Notes under the pieces: model-generated
Seen by the model: the letters and a program-made list of their open reading frames with translations, nothing else
The model's database searches: none
Told to the model about the DNA's origin: nothing
Source of the DNA: Saccharospirillum impatiens DSM 12546
Lineage (GTDB): Bacteria; Pseudomonadota; Gammaproteobacteria; Pseudomonadales; Natronospirillaceae
NCBI RefSeq assembly: GCF_000423605.1
Contig: NZ_AUIH01000007.1
Span: 115,494 to 179,493 of the forward strand
Length of the DNA: 64,000 nt
Reading direction: 5' to 3'
Program-made: the position numbers and the translations under genes
Part shown: one piece after another, positions 50,054 to 58,200 of the stretch
Position numbering within the stretch: position 1 is the first letter of the stretch
How the letters are laid out: the number at the start of each line of letters is the position of its first letter

Positions 50054-50965
50054 ATGTCCAGCAATGCCGCGACAAGCAGTACAACCCATGAGCACTACTA
50101 TGTGCCCGCACAAAGTCGTTTACCGGTGTGGATGGCCTTTGGCATGTTCCTTACCGTATTCGGTGCCGGAAACATGATGAACGACATGTCATCCGGCGCT
50201 CAGGACTCCAGCTCACACTGGTGGTTTTTCGCCGGTGCGCTGGTGTTCGCTGTGGTGTTGTACAACTGGTTCAGCAAGGTGATCCGAGAAAACCATGCAG
50301 GCCTGAACAGTGCCCAATTGAAAAAGTCCTATGTCTGGGGCATGGGCTGGTTCATTTTCTCGGAAGTGATGTTTTTCGCCGCCTTTTTCGGTGCGCTGTT
50401 TTATGTTCGCAATTACGTTGGGCCATGGCTCGGCGGCGAGGGGGACAAAGGCGTAACCAACTACTTGTACCCGGGGTTTGAATTCACCTGGCCAATGCTC
50501 AGCAATCCGGACAACGCTTTGTTTCAAGCACCGGAAGCGGTGATTCACGCCTTTGGTTTGCCTCTGATCAATACCATCATCCTCATTGCGTCAAGCATCA
50601 CGCTGACGGTTGCCCATCACGCCTTGCGTGCCGGACATCGTAAGCAACTGAACATTTGGCTGGGTATTACAGTCGCTCTGGGGGTTATCTTTTTGTTCTT
50701 TCAGGCGGAAGAATACATTGAAGCTTACCAGCACCTGGGGCTCACGCTTGAAAGCGGTATCTATGGGTCGACCTTCTTTATGCTGACCGGTTTCCACGGG
50801 GCCCACGTGACCATTGGTACCTTTATGCTCGCGGTGCAACTGGTGCGTTCGATACGCGGTCACTTTAAAGCGGAAGATCACTTCGGGTTTGAGGCTTCAG
50901 CCTGGTACTGGCACTTTGTTGATGTGGTCTGGTTGTGTCTCTTCGTACTCGTATACTGGATTTAA
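50054..50965 (+). CDS. coxC: Cytochrome c oxidase subunit III
   Basis: A 303-residue subunit III with seven membrane helices. It has EVMFFAAFFGALFYVR, FQAEEYIEAY and the C-terminal FHGAHVTIGTFML then YWHFVDVVWLCLF, the conserved subunit III end. It is not part of the redox core but stabilises proton uptake. The ATG at 50054 follows a GGAGAG site better than the ATG four codons before. Confidence 0.95.
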   Translation: MSSNAATSSTTHEHYYVPAQSRLPVWMAFGMFLTVFGAGNMMNDMSSGAQDSSSHWWFFAGALVFAVVLYNWFSKVIRENHAGLNSAQLKKSYVWGMGWFIFSEVMFFAAFFGALFYVRNYVGPWLGGEGDKGVTNYLYPGFEFTWPMLSNPDNALFQAPEAVIHAFGLPLINTIILIASSITLTVAHHALRAGHRKQLNIWLGITVALGVIFLFFQAEEYIEAYQHLGLTLESGIYGSTFFMLTGFHGAHVTIGTFMLAVQLVRSIRGHFKAEDHFGFEASAWYWHFVDVVWLCLFVLVYWI

Positions 50966-50985
50966 CGGCAGATCTGGGTTTGCAG

Positions 50986-51008
50986 AGGGAGCCCGTTCCT
51001 GGCTCCCT
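50986..51008. terminator. Convergent hairpin after coxC
   Basis: AGGGAGCC-cgttcct-GGCTCCCT, an 8-bp perfect stem, fills the gap between coxC and the convergent DUF2909 gene. The T-run is weak (TTGATT), so it may be a partial terminator or mRNA-stabilising stem. Confidence 0.55.
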
Positions 51009-51020
51009 TGATTCACTGTC

Positions 51021-51239
51021 TCAGTAGCGTCCGCTCCAGGGTGCACCCTGAGACAGCTCGCCAGTCATGTAGCCATACACCAGCACGATCACAATCAGAA
51101 CGGCAAGGCTCACCCTGATGGTCAGCAACTTGACCATGCGCTTAGAATCCGGCTCGTCTTTGAACAGAGCCACCAGGGCACCACTCAGTGACAGCAACAT
51201 GGCAATGATCAGTACCACCATGATGACTTTTAACAACAT
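51021..51239 (-). CDS. DUF2909 twin-membrane-span protein
   Basis: A 72-residue protein with two hydrophobic segments (about 2-24 and 42-62) and the DxxxxMVKxLTIRVxLxV motif between them, matching the DUF2909 family found in cytochrome oxidase clusters. It runs against the surrounding cox genes. The ATG at 51239 starts right at the first span. Function unknown; an oxidase assembly role is inferred from context. Confidence 0.85.
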   Translation of the reverse strand: MLLKVIMVVLIIAMLLSLSGALVALFKDEPDSKRMVKLLTIRVSLAVLIVIVLVYGYMTGELSQGAPWSGRY

Positions 51240-51293
51240 ATTTCTGGCTCCTGGTAAATCGGCTGGGTTCGGATACCGAACTGATGGCACGTT

Positions 51294-51992
51294 ATGACAT
51301 TCAAGCCTGGCACGGCACTCACTCTTTTTGTTGCGGTCTTTTTGCCGCTGTTTACTGTGCTTGGCTTGTGGCAGCTTAACAGAGCTGAACAGAAAACCCA
51401 GTTGGAAGAGCAGTTACAGGCGCGCACTGTGATCGAACCACTCACAGACGGAACCCGCCCTGTCGACTACCAGCACTACCGGTTAACCGGTGAGTTGGAC
51501 GTTAACACGCCCTGGTTGCTGGATAACCGAACCTGGAAAGGACAGGTAGGATACGAAGTCTGGGTGCCACTGGATGTCGGGCAACGCTGGTATCTGGCGT
51601 CACTTGGTTGGGTACCCGGCTCAATGGATCGCAGCCAACTGCCGGCATTGAGGCTGCCCCCGGGCAGTCGGGACTGGGTTGGGCAATGGCGGCCATTGAG
51701 TGACAGCATCGTCCTGGCTGATACGCCACTGACAGATCAGTGGCCTCAGGTTATACAGGCGATCGCGCCGGGTGCGATGGCTGAAAAGATGCAACGTCAG
51801 CCGCCGTCAGGTTTATTACAATTAACGACCGGCCAACCCGGTGTTGGTCAGGTGATCTGGACACCTTCGGTCATGTCCGCGCAGATGCACACCGGATATG
51901 CCCTGCAATGGTTTGCAATGGCTGTTGCGCTGGCCGGGATGTATGGCTTTGCCGGCGTTCATTTTGGCAAGCGACGCAAATCGGAACTCTAA
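51294..51992 (+). CDS. SURF1-family heme A insertion factor
   Basis: A 232-residue protein of the SURF1/Shy1 family, which helps insert heme A into subunit I. Two membrane spans (about 8-27 and 205-222) flank a periplasmic domain. The conserved GLWQLNRAEQK follows the first span and GYALQWFAMA is in the second. It is divergent from DUF2909. Confidence 0.92.
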   Translation: MTFKPGTALTLFVAVFLPLFTVLGLWQLNRAEQKTQLEEQLQARTVIEPLTDGTRPVDYQHYRLTGELDVNTPWLLDNRTWKGQVGYEVWVPLDVGQRWYLASLGWVPGSMDRSQLPALRLPPGSRDWVGQWRPLSDSIVLADTPLTDQWPQVIQAIAPGAMAEKMQRQPPSGLLQLTTGQPGVGQVIWTPSVMSAQMHTGYALQWFAMAVALAGMYGFAGVHFGKRRKSEL

Positions 51993-52044
51993 CCTTTTGT
52001 AACACCGGCTTCCTGCCGTTCAGGATCGCCGCGCGGAGAATGTA

Positions 52045-52623
52045 ATGACGCAATCCACTCAGATGCCACGCAGCAACGGCTTTAACAAACTGCAGATGCT
52101 GGTAATACTGCTCACTCCGCTGCTGGTGATGGCGTCGTCAACCCTGCTGTATTTTTCCGGCTGGCTGACACCGGATGAGCGGGTCAACAAGGGCATTCTG
52201 GTCACCCCGGTTCTGCATATTGATGACCTTGGTCTGGATCTGAACGCGGTGAATCCGGACCGTCAGTGGTTGATGGTGCAAACGTCAGCGACGTGCACAG
52301 CCGACTGCGAACAGCAGGTGTATCTGCAGCGTCAGACGCATGTGGCGCTGGGTAAAAACGAGCCGCGCATGAAGCGGTTGCTGATGTCCAATTCAAGCGG
52401 GTTGGCACCGTTGACGGAGCAATATCCGGGTTTGGAGATTCACTCGCTGAACGCCGTGTCTGATGCCTTTCGCGAACAAATACCAGGCCAGTTCAGTCAG
52501 CAACACTTTGTATTTATTGTGGACCCGCTGGGGAATATCCCCCTGTATTTCACACCCTCGAACACCTTTAATGATCAGCTGGATGATTTGAAAAAGCTGT
52601 TGAAATTGTCGACGATCGGTTGA
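52045..52623 (+). CDS. Membrane-anchored thioredoxin-fold protein with SCO-like CxxxC
   Basis: A 192-residue protein with one N-terminal span (about 16-38) and a periplasmic domain. Cys84 and Cys88 form CxxxC in TSATCTADCEQQ, and His154 lies in QQHFVFIVDPLGN, echoing the Cys/Cys/His copper site of SCO proteins. It has otherwise drifted far from SCO. It matches the uncharacterised protein found at the same place (between SURF1 and CtaA) in Pseudomonas. A copper or thiol role in oxidase assembly is inferred. Confidence 0.8.
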   Translation: MTQSTQMPRSNGFNKLQMLVILLTPLLVMASSTLLYFSGWLTPDERVNKGILVTPVLHIDDLGLDLNAVNPDRQWLMVQTSATCTADCEQQVYLQRQTHVALGKNEPRMKRLLMSNSSGLAPLTEQYPGLEIHSLNAVSDAFREQIPGQFSQQHFVFIVDPLGNIPLYFTPSNTFNDQLDDLKKLLKLSTIG

Positions 52624-52697
52624 TCAGCCGGTAAAACCAGCGAAGCAGCGGAACGGCAGCTCCCCCGATCCGATCGAACAAGAAGAATGAGGAATTA

Positions 52698-53714
52698 ATG
52701 GTGTCTAGTTACGGTGTAAAACCCGGCTTCAAGCTGGCAGCCTTCGCCACTCTGTTTGCCATCTCCGTGGTGGTATTGGGGTCCTTTACCCGGTTGGTGG
52801 ATGCCGGTCTTGGCTGCCCCGACTGGCCCACATGCTATGGTCATATCTGGGCACCGCAAACCGATGAACAGATCAATCGAGCCAATGAAGCGTTTCCGGA
52901 CATTCCGGTCGATCTGGAAAAGACCTGGCCGGAAATGGTTCACCGTTACCTCGCCTCCTTACTCGGTTTTCTGATCCTGATACTTGCCGCGGTGTCGTTT
53001 CGCTATCGTCATCGGCCGGAGCAACCGTTCAAACTGCCTTTGCTGCTGCTCGGGCTGGTTATTTTGCAAGGTGCCTTTGGCGCCTGGACGGTAACGCTGA
53101 AACTCTGGCCCCAGGTCGTCACTGCTCATTTGATGGGTGGGTTTGCGACGTTTACGCTGCTTTGGTTGCTGACCCTCAGATTGCGGGGTTCCCCCTCAGG
53201 GTTGCGCTTTTCAAGTGCTCCGCGCCAATTGCCGCGGGTGTTGGCAGCGGTAACGCTGGCCGTGGTTATTGGCCAGGTATTTCTGGGAGGATGGACGACC
53301 TCCAACTACGCTGCCCTCGCCTGCCCTGACCTGTTTACCTGCCAGACCCAATGGTGGCCGGAAGCCGATTATATCGGCGGCTTCGATCTTGCTCACCCGA
53401 TTGGTCCCAATTACCTCGGGGGGCATCTGGAAGTGCCTGCCCGCACCGCCATCCATATGGCTCACCGGATTGGCGCTATCGTGACCACTGTGATGAGTTT
53501 GTGGCTGATCTGGCGACTGGTAAGCATTCGCTTTGCAGGCCTGGCCAGTGCCCTCTTGCTGATTCTGGTGGCGCAGGTCACACTGGGCCTGAGCAACATT
53601 TATTTTGGTTTGCCGCTGACTGTTGCGGTGTTACACAATTTGGGCGGTGCGCTGTTACTGGCGACCGTCGCGACCGTCAATTTCACATTGTACCGAGAGG
53701 CCAAGCATGTCTAA
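52698..53714 (+). CDS. ctaA: Heme A synthase CtaA (Cox15)
   Basis: A 338-residue inner-membrane oxidase with about eight helices that converts heme O to heme A. Heme ligands lie in FTRLVDAGLGCPDWP, MVHRYLASLLG and AIHMAHRIGAI and VLHNLGGALL. The GAGGAAT site precedes ATG 52698. The stop overlaps ctaB by eight bases. Confidence 0.95.
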   Translation: MVSSYGVKPGFKLAAFATLFAISVVVLGSFTRLVDAGLGCPDWPTCYGHIWAPQTDEQINRANEAFPDIPVDLEKTWPEMVHRYLASLLGFLILILAAVSFRYRHRPEQPFKLPLLLLGLVILQGAFGAWTVTLKLWPQVVTAHLMGGFATFTLLWLLTLRLRGSPSGLRFSSAPRQLPRVLAAVTLAVVIGQVFLGGWTTSNYAALACPDLFTCQTQWWPEADYIGGFDLAHPIGPNYLGGHLEVPARTAIHMAHRIGAIVTTVMSLWLIWRLVSIRFAGLASALLLILVAQVTLGLSNIYFGLPLTVAVLHNLGGALLLATVATVNFTLYREAKHV

Positions 53715-54609
53715 AACAATAACGGCCCCTGTCAGCCACCGTGCCTGGCAAGACTATTATGAAATGACCAAACCCAAGGTGGTCTTGTTAATGCTGATCA
53801 CCGCCTGGGTTGGCATGGCACTGGCTCCTCAGCAGGGAATTGCCGGCCTGACCAACTGGGTGTTCGGTACCCTGGGAATCGCTGCACTGGCCGCTGCAGG
53901 GGCTGCCTTTAACCACCTGGTCGATCACAAAATCGATCAGTTGATGGCGCGAACACACCGGCGACCGGTTGCGACGGGCCGGGTAAGCCAGCGCAATGGA
54001 CTGGTCTTCGCCTTCGGGCTAACGCTGACCGGTTTTGCGGTGTTGATGGTTTTTGTCAACGCTCTGACCGCCTGGCTGACGCTGGCTTCGATGGTAGGTT
54101 ATGCCGTTATCTATACCGGGTTTCTGAAGCGGGCCACGCCCCAGAATATTGTGATTGGCGGGCTGGCTGGTGCCATGCCGCCACTGCTTGGCTGGACGGC
54201 TATTTCAGGCAGCATTGGTGCTTTACCGCTGCTGTTGGTGCTGATCATTTTCGCCTGGACACCGCCGCACTTCTGGGCTCTGGCGATTCATCGCATCAAG
54301 GACTATCAAAATGCCGACATCCCAATGATGCCGGTGACGCACGGCATTCAGTACACCAAGATTCACGTCTGGCTATACAGCTGGTTGTTGCTGGCGATCA
54401 GTTTGCTGCCCTTCGCCACTCTCAACATGGGCCCGGTCTATGCCGTATGTGCCCTGGCGTTGGGGTTGCGCTATTTGCAGTGGAACTGGTGGTTGTTGAT
54501 GGATCGTAAAGTTGATGCAGCCTGGGGATCGTTCAAGTTCTCGATCACCTATTTGCTGTTATTATTTGTGGCTCTGTTACTGGATCATTCACTCAGGACC
54601 TTTCTATGA
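53707..54609 (+). CDS. ctaB: Protoheme IX farnesyltransferase CtaB (Cox10)
   Basis: A 300-residue membrane prenyltransferase that makes heme O from heme B and farnesyl diphosphate. Polyprenyl-binding motifs are seen as NHLVDHKIDQLMARTHRRP (Dx3D type) and HRIKDYQNADIPM. The ATG at 53707 lies within the end of ctaA (eight-base overlap), so the two are coupled; its stop overlaps the SCO gene start (ATGA). Confidence 0.96.
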   Translation: MSKTITAPVSHRAWQDYYEMTKPKVVLLMLITAWVGMALAPQQGIAGLTNWVFGTLGIAALAAAGAAFNHLVDHKIDQLMARTHRRPVATGRVSQRNGLVFAFGLTLTGFAVLMVFVNALTAWLTLASMVGYAVIYTGFLKRATPQNIVIGGLAGAMPPLLGWTAISGSIGALPLLLVLIIFAWTPPHFWALAIHRIKDYQNADIPMMPVTHGIQYTKIHVWLYSWLLLAISLLPFATLNMGPVYAVCALALGLRYLQWNWWLLMDRKVDAAWGSFKFSITYLLLLFVALLLDHSLRTFL

Positions 54610-55265
54610 CCACCGAGACCTTGCCGACTTCGCCCAATCGCCGAATTGTATGGACGTCTTTGGCGTTGTTTGGGCTGGTTATCACGGTCTTTGCCGGTTC
54701 GATCTACCGTACCCTCAACGCATCACCGGATTTGAAAGCCGAGCTTGAGCAACGCGACACCCTCTATTTTGACAGCGCGCGCGAAGTCCCTGTTGTAGAA
54801 CTGATCTCGCATCAGGGCGAGTCGTTTTCAACCGGGGCTTTTGTTGGTCAGTGGCATGTCATCAATTTTGGCTATACGTTTTGCCCGGATATCTGCCCAA
54901 CCAATATGACCGACATGGCGCAAGCCTACCGTACGCTCACCGAGCAAGGGTACTCGGACCAGGTTCGGATGTGGATGGTGACGGTCGACCCGGCGCGTGA
55001 TACACCGGACGTACTGGCCAACTATGTGCCTTTTTTCCATCCCGAATTCACCGGTCTTACCGGCGATGTAGCCGATTTGCAAAGTCTGGCTCAACAGCTG
55101 AATACCCTGTTCTACCCCGAAGGTGAGGGCGAGGTTTACACCGTTGCACACAGTGACAACATTGCCATTATCAACCCCCAGGGTGAGTACCGTGCCCTGC
55201 TAAGACCCCCGCATACCCCCCGCCAAATTGCCGATGTCATGGCTTTACTGGTTGAATACGACTAG
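54606..55265 (+). CDS. SCO1/SenC-family copper chaperone
   Basis: A 219-residue membrane-anchored protein with a thioredoxin fold. After an N-terminal span (about 14-34) comes the copper motif FCPDICPTN (Cys93 and Cys97). A conserved His lies in the AHSDNIAIINPQG segment. It delivers copper to the CuA site of CoxB. It is the last gene of the oxidase operon. Its stop shares the palindrome CTAG with the convergent btuF stop. Confidence 0.94.
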   Translation: MTTETLPTSPNRRIVWTSLALFGLVITVFAGSIYRTLNASPDLKAELEQRDTLYFDSAREVPVVELISHQGESFSTGAFVGQWHVINFGYTFCPDICPTNMTDMAQAYRTLTEQGYSDQVRMWMVTVDPARDTPDVLANYVPFFHPEFTGLTGDVADLQSLAQQLNTLFYPEGEGEVYTVAHSDNIAIINPQGEYRALLRPPHTPRQIADVMALLVEYD

Positions 55266-56125
55266 TTCTGGCGAACCTTGTCCATGGCGCTGCAAAGCGC
55301 CGTCGCCCCGCTGATAAGGCTGGGTGTTGGCCGGTGCAGAGTATCGGGATCCGTTTCTAGCAAAGCACCGCTGGCAACGGCCTGCAACTGTGGCCACTGA
55401 TGCCAGCTTGAGGTGTCTCCCGAATCGGAAGGCCCGGTCACAATGACATCCGGATTCTTGTCGATCACTGCCTCCAGACTGACCTGGGGCGATGGCATTG
55501 GCAGATCGGCAAACACATTGACCCCGCCACACATCTCAATGACCTGGCTGATGAAGGTATCGCCGTTGAGGGTAATCAGGGGGTCGTTCCAGACTTGATA
55601 AAACACCTGCAAGGGACGATTCCCACTATAGCGTTGTGTTAACCGTTCGATGTCAGCAGTAAAAGCATCGGCAACCTGCCCAGCGCGAGTCTTACGGCCG
55701 GTAATTTCGCCAAACTGGCGCAGGGTGCGATCGATATCGGCAAAGGTTTGCGGGTCTGACCTGAACACGGGGTAGCCCAGCGCCGCTAGCCGGCTGATCT
55801 GGCTCTGGTTGGCCCCGCTGGTAAAGGTGATGAGTAAGTCTGGATCCAGCGCCAGAATCGCTTCCGTATTCAGGGCGTTATAGTCGCCTACCCTGGGTAA
55901 TGCCTGAGCAGCTTCGGGGTAATCGGCATAGGCGACTGTCGCCAGTATGAGGTCACCGGCACCGATGTTGAACAAGAGCTCGGTAGCGTGGGGGACCAGG
56001 CTGACGATGCGTTGTGCGGGCCGGTCGAGTTCCAGGGTGTCGCCGACGTCATCGATAAGACGGATATCGGCCCACAACCCGGGGGCACACATCAACGCCA
56101 AAAAGCCGGTTAATAGCGGTTTCAT
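55262..56125 (-). CDS. btuF: Cobalamin-binding periplasmic protein BtuF
   Basis: A 287-residue substrate-binding protein of the vitamin B12 ABC importer. The signal peptide is about 1-18 (GLWA-DI). The two-lobed fold shows IVSLVPHATELLFNIGAG, the AYADYPEAAQALPRVGDY segment and a typical helical linker. No BtuC or BtuD gene is adjacent, so it may serve an importer coded elsewhere. The cobalamin riboswitch upstream supports the B12 assignment. ATG at 56125 chosen from the signal peptide. Confidence 0.9.
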   Translation of the reverse strand: MKPLLTGFLALMCAPGLWADIRLIDDVGDTLELDRPAQRIVSLVPHATELLFNIGAGDLILATVAYADYPEAAQALPRVGDYNALNTEAILALDPDLLITFTSGANQSQISRLAALGYPVFRSDPQTFADIDRTLRQFGEITGRKTRAGQVADAFTADIERLTQRYSGNRPLQVFYQVWNDPLITLNGDTFISQVIEMCGGVNVFADLPMPSPQVSLEAVIDKNPDVIVTGPSDSGDTSSWHQWPQLQAVASGALLETDPDTLHRPTPSLISGATALCSAMDKVRQN

Positions 56126-56159
56126 TAAGGAGTTCTCCCTGACGCGAGGATAATGACCA

Positions 56160-56340
56160 CTGCCGTCTGCGTGCGAAACAGTGACGTTCCGGCAACCTTG
56201 CAGACGTTTGTGGCGTGTCCTGGACGGGCATTCGGGCTTTGACGATGCCAACCGGTCAGGCGTTGCCTGGTGTTGGACCATCTTACCGTTGCGCGACAGC
56301 TCCGGATTGTCACCGGATTCCCCCGTGTTGCGCGTTACTG
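56160..56340 (-). promoter_or_regulatory. Cobalamin (AdoCbl) riboswitch upstream of btuF
   Basis: On the minus strand, GGGGGAATCCGGTGACAATC, CCGGAGCTGTCGCGCAACGG and TAAGA (56324-56281) match the P3-P6 core of B12 riboswitches, and AAAGCCCGAATGCCCGTCC (56240-56222) matches the J6/3 and P7-P10 part. Downstream, a CGTCTGC/GCAGACG hairpin (56164-56170 with 56200-56206) lies before the btuF start and could form the regulatory stem. It should reduce btuF expression when adenosylcobalamin is plentiful. Confidence 0.88.
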
Positions 56341-56548
56341 AGTCTGTTTTGCCCGCCTCGGGCCAGACTGGGTAACGCCCAGGTGCAGCGATAGTAGGTG
56401 ATGCGCAAGCGCATCACAATGGCGGTTAACCGGGTGCTGTGCAGTCAGAGGTGCCTGTGTCATTATTGGCCCCTGGTCTGTCACCGAGCCTGCGGACACG
56501 GTCAGGCCAGTGAGCATTATGACAATAAGCCCGCGAAGAGGATTCTGG

Positions 56549-57520
56549 ATGCTGCCGCTCTATCCCGAGATTCGACCCTATAACGATAGCCATCTGGCGG
56601 TAGACGGTGGTCATACACTTTACTATGAAGAGTCGGGAACGCCCGAAGGGCTGCCGGTAGTGGTCATACACGGTGGTCCGGGTGCCGGTTGTTCCGAGCA
56701 AATGCGGCGATTTTTTGATCCCGAACACTATCGCATCATACTGTATGATCAGCGTGGCGCCGGGCGCTCCGAACCCCATGCTGAGACCAACAACAATACC
56801 GCTGCTAACCTGGTCGATGATCTTGAACACCTGCGTCGGCACCTGAGTGTTGACCGCTGGGTGCTGTTTGGCGGCAGCTGGGGCAGCACACTGGCGCTGC
56901 TATACGCACAAGCCTACCCCGCGAATGTCTCTGCGATGATACTGCGCGGCATCTTTCTCGGCCGCCAGCAGGATCTTGACTGGCTCTATCGCAGCGGCGC
57001 CGGGCGCTATTTTCCGGAGGAGTGGGAACGCTTTCTGGAGCCGGTTGAAGGTGTAACCGGCTTGGAACTGGTCGAAGACTATTATCAGTTGCTGCATGGC
57101 AGTAACGACCTTGCCCGGGTAGGCGCTGCCAAAGCCTGGGCGCGGTGGGAGGCGGTGAATGCCTCACTGCGACCCAGTACTCAGTCACTCGATTACTTTA
57201 CCCAAACGCACGTGGCACTCAGCCTGGCGCGCATATCAGCGCATTTCTTCCGCGAACGGTGTTTTCTGTCTGAAAATCAACTTCTGGCCGGTGCCTCTGC
57301 ATTGGCCGGTATCCCCGGCACCATTGTGCATGGCCGGTACGACATGATCTGCCCGCCCGAGCAAGCCTGGGCGCTGTCTAAGCACTGGCCGGATGCCGAA
57401 CTCGATTTTATTCGCGAGGGGGGCCATTCAGCCTTTGATCCGGCCAATGTTGATGCACTGGTGCGGGCGACGGAAAAATGGAGTCGATATTTGCGCCATG
57501 ATCCCGGAAGGGCAGAATAG
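56549..57520 (+). CDS. pip: Proline iminopeptidase
   Basis: A 323-residue alpha/beta hydrolase that removes N-terminal proline. Family signatures: VVVIHGGPGAGCSE (oxyanion), LYDQRGAGRSEPH, nucleophile elbow GGSWGSTLAL, HGRYDMICPP and GGHSAFDP (Asp and His). The ATG at 56549 is preceded by AGAGGA; an earlier frame extension is not conserved. It is 87 bases upstream of dtd, in the same direction. Confidence 0.94.
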   Translation: MLPLYPEIRPYNDSHLAVDGGHTLYYEESGTPEGLPVVVIHGGPGAGCSEQMRRFFDPEHYRIILYDQRGAGRSEPHAETNNNTAANLVDDLEHLRRHLSVDRWVLFGGSWGSTLALLYAQAYPANVSAMILRGIFLGRQQDLDWLYRSGAGRYFPEEWERFLEPVEGVTGLELVEDYYQLLHGSNDLARVGAAKAWARWEAVNASLRPSTQSLDYFTQTHVALSLARISAHFFRERCFLSENQLLAGASALAGIPGTIVHGRYDMICPPEQAWALSKHWPDAELDFIREGGHSAFDPANVDALVRATEKWSRYLRHDPGRAE

Positions 57521-57607
57521 GCGACGCTACGTCGTCTTTTTGACAAACAGCGCCCGTTTTGCCGCTGCCCCGGCAGTGAATGTTCCCCCCGTACTGGACG
57601 ATTTGCC

Positions 57608-58045
57608 ATGAAAGCCCTGATTCAACGCGTTACCCAGGCACGGGTCACGGTCGATAACGTCACGATCGGGGCGATTAATCAGGGGCTGTTAGTGCTTGTG
57701 GGCATCGATCCTGATGATGCTGCGTCTGACATCGACAAAATGGCCCACCGCTTGCTTAACTATCGGGTGTTTGCCGATACCGAAGGACGTATGAACCTGA
57801 ACGTTCAGCAGGTTGAAGGCGGCGTATTGCTGGTACCGCAATTCACGTTGTCCGCTCACACCCGCAAAGGCCTGCGCCCAAGCTTCAAATCAGCCGCTTC
57901 GCCGGAACAGGGACAACAAGTATTTACTGCCCTGATTGAGGTGTTGCAGCAACGATACTCGCCGGTCGAAACCGGGCAGTTCGGTGCCAATATGCAGGTG
58001 AGTCTGACCAATGACGGACCGGTGACCTTTCTGCTCGACCACTGA
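57608..58045 (+). CDS. dtd: D-aminoacyl-tRNA deacylase
   Basis: A 145-residue enzyme that hydrolyses D-aminoacyl-tRNAs (and Gly-tRNA(Ala)). The N-terminal MKALIQRVTQARVTVDN, the FTLSAHTRKGLRPSF segment with the catalytic SQxT-like loop, and the Gly-cisPro-type NDGPVTFLL at the C-terminus are the hallmarks. Length equals E. coli Dtd (145). Confidence 0.95.
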   Translation: MKALIQRVTQARVTVDNVTIGAINQGLLVLVGIDPDDAASDIDKMAHRLLNYRVFADTEGRMNLNVQQVEGGVLLVPQFTLSAHTRKGLRPSFKSAASPEQGQQVFTALIEVLQQRYSPVETGQFGANMQVSLTNDGPVTFLLDH

Positions 58046-58092
58046 CGACGCTCTGGCAGACCGGTGCGGCATCCTCTTATTACGGACACCGA

Positions 58093-58101
58093 GGGGGGGG
58101 G
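58093..58101. repeat. Nine-base poly-G tract
   Basis: An uninterrupted run of nine G residues in the 155-base gap between dtd and the GGDEF gene, 100 bases upstream of the latter's start. Such runs can slip in replication, but none of the surrounding sequence shows it does. It may also be a sequencing or assembly error spot. Confidence 0.6.
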
Positions 58102-58200
58102 CGCAAACGACACCTCTGCAATCGCTTGTTGACTGAGAGGCCTTTACAATGGATGTCCTCCGAATAATTAAAAGACAGCCTTTATGACAGTGATTGCACC

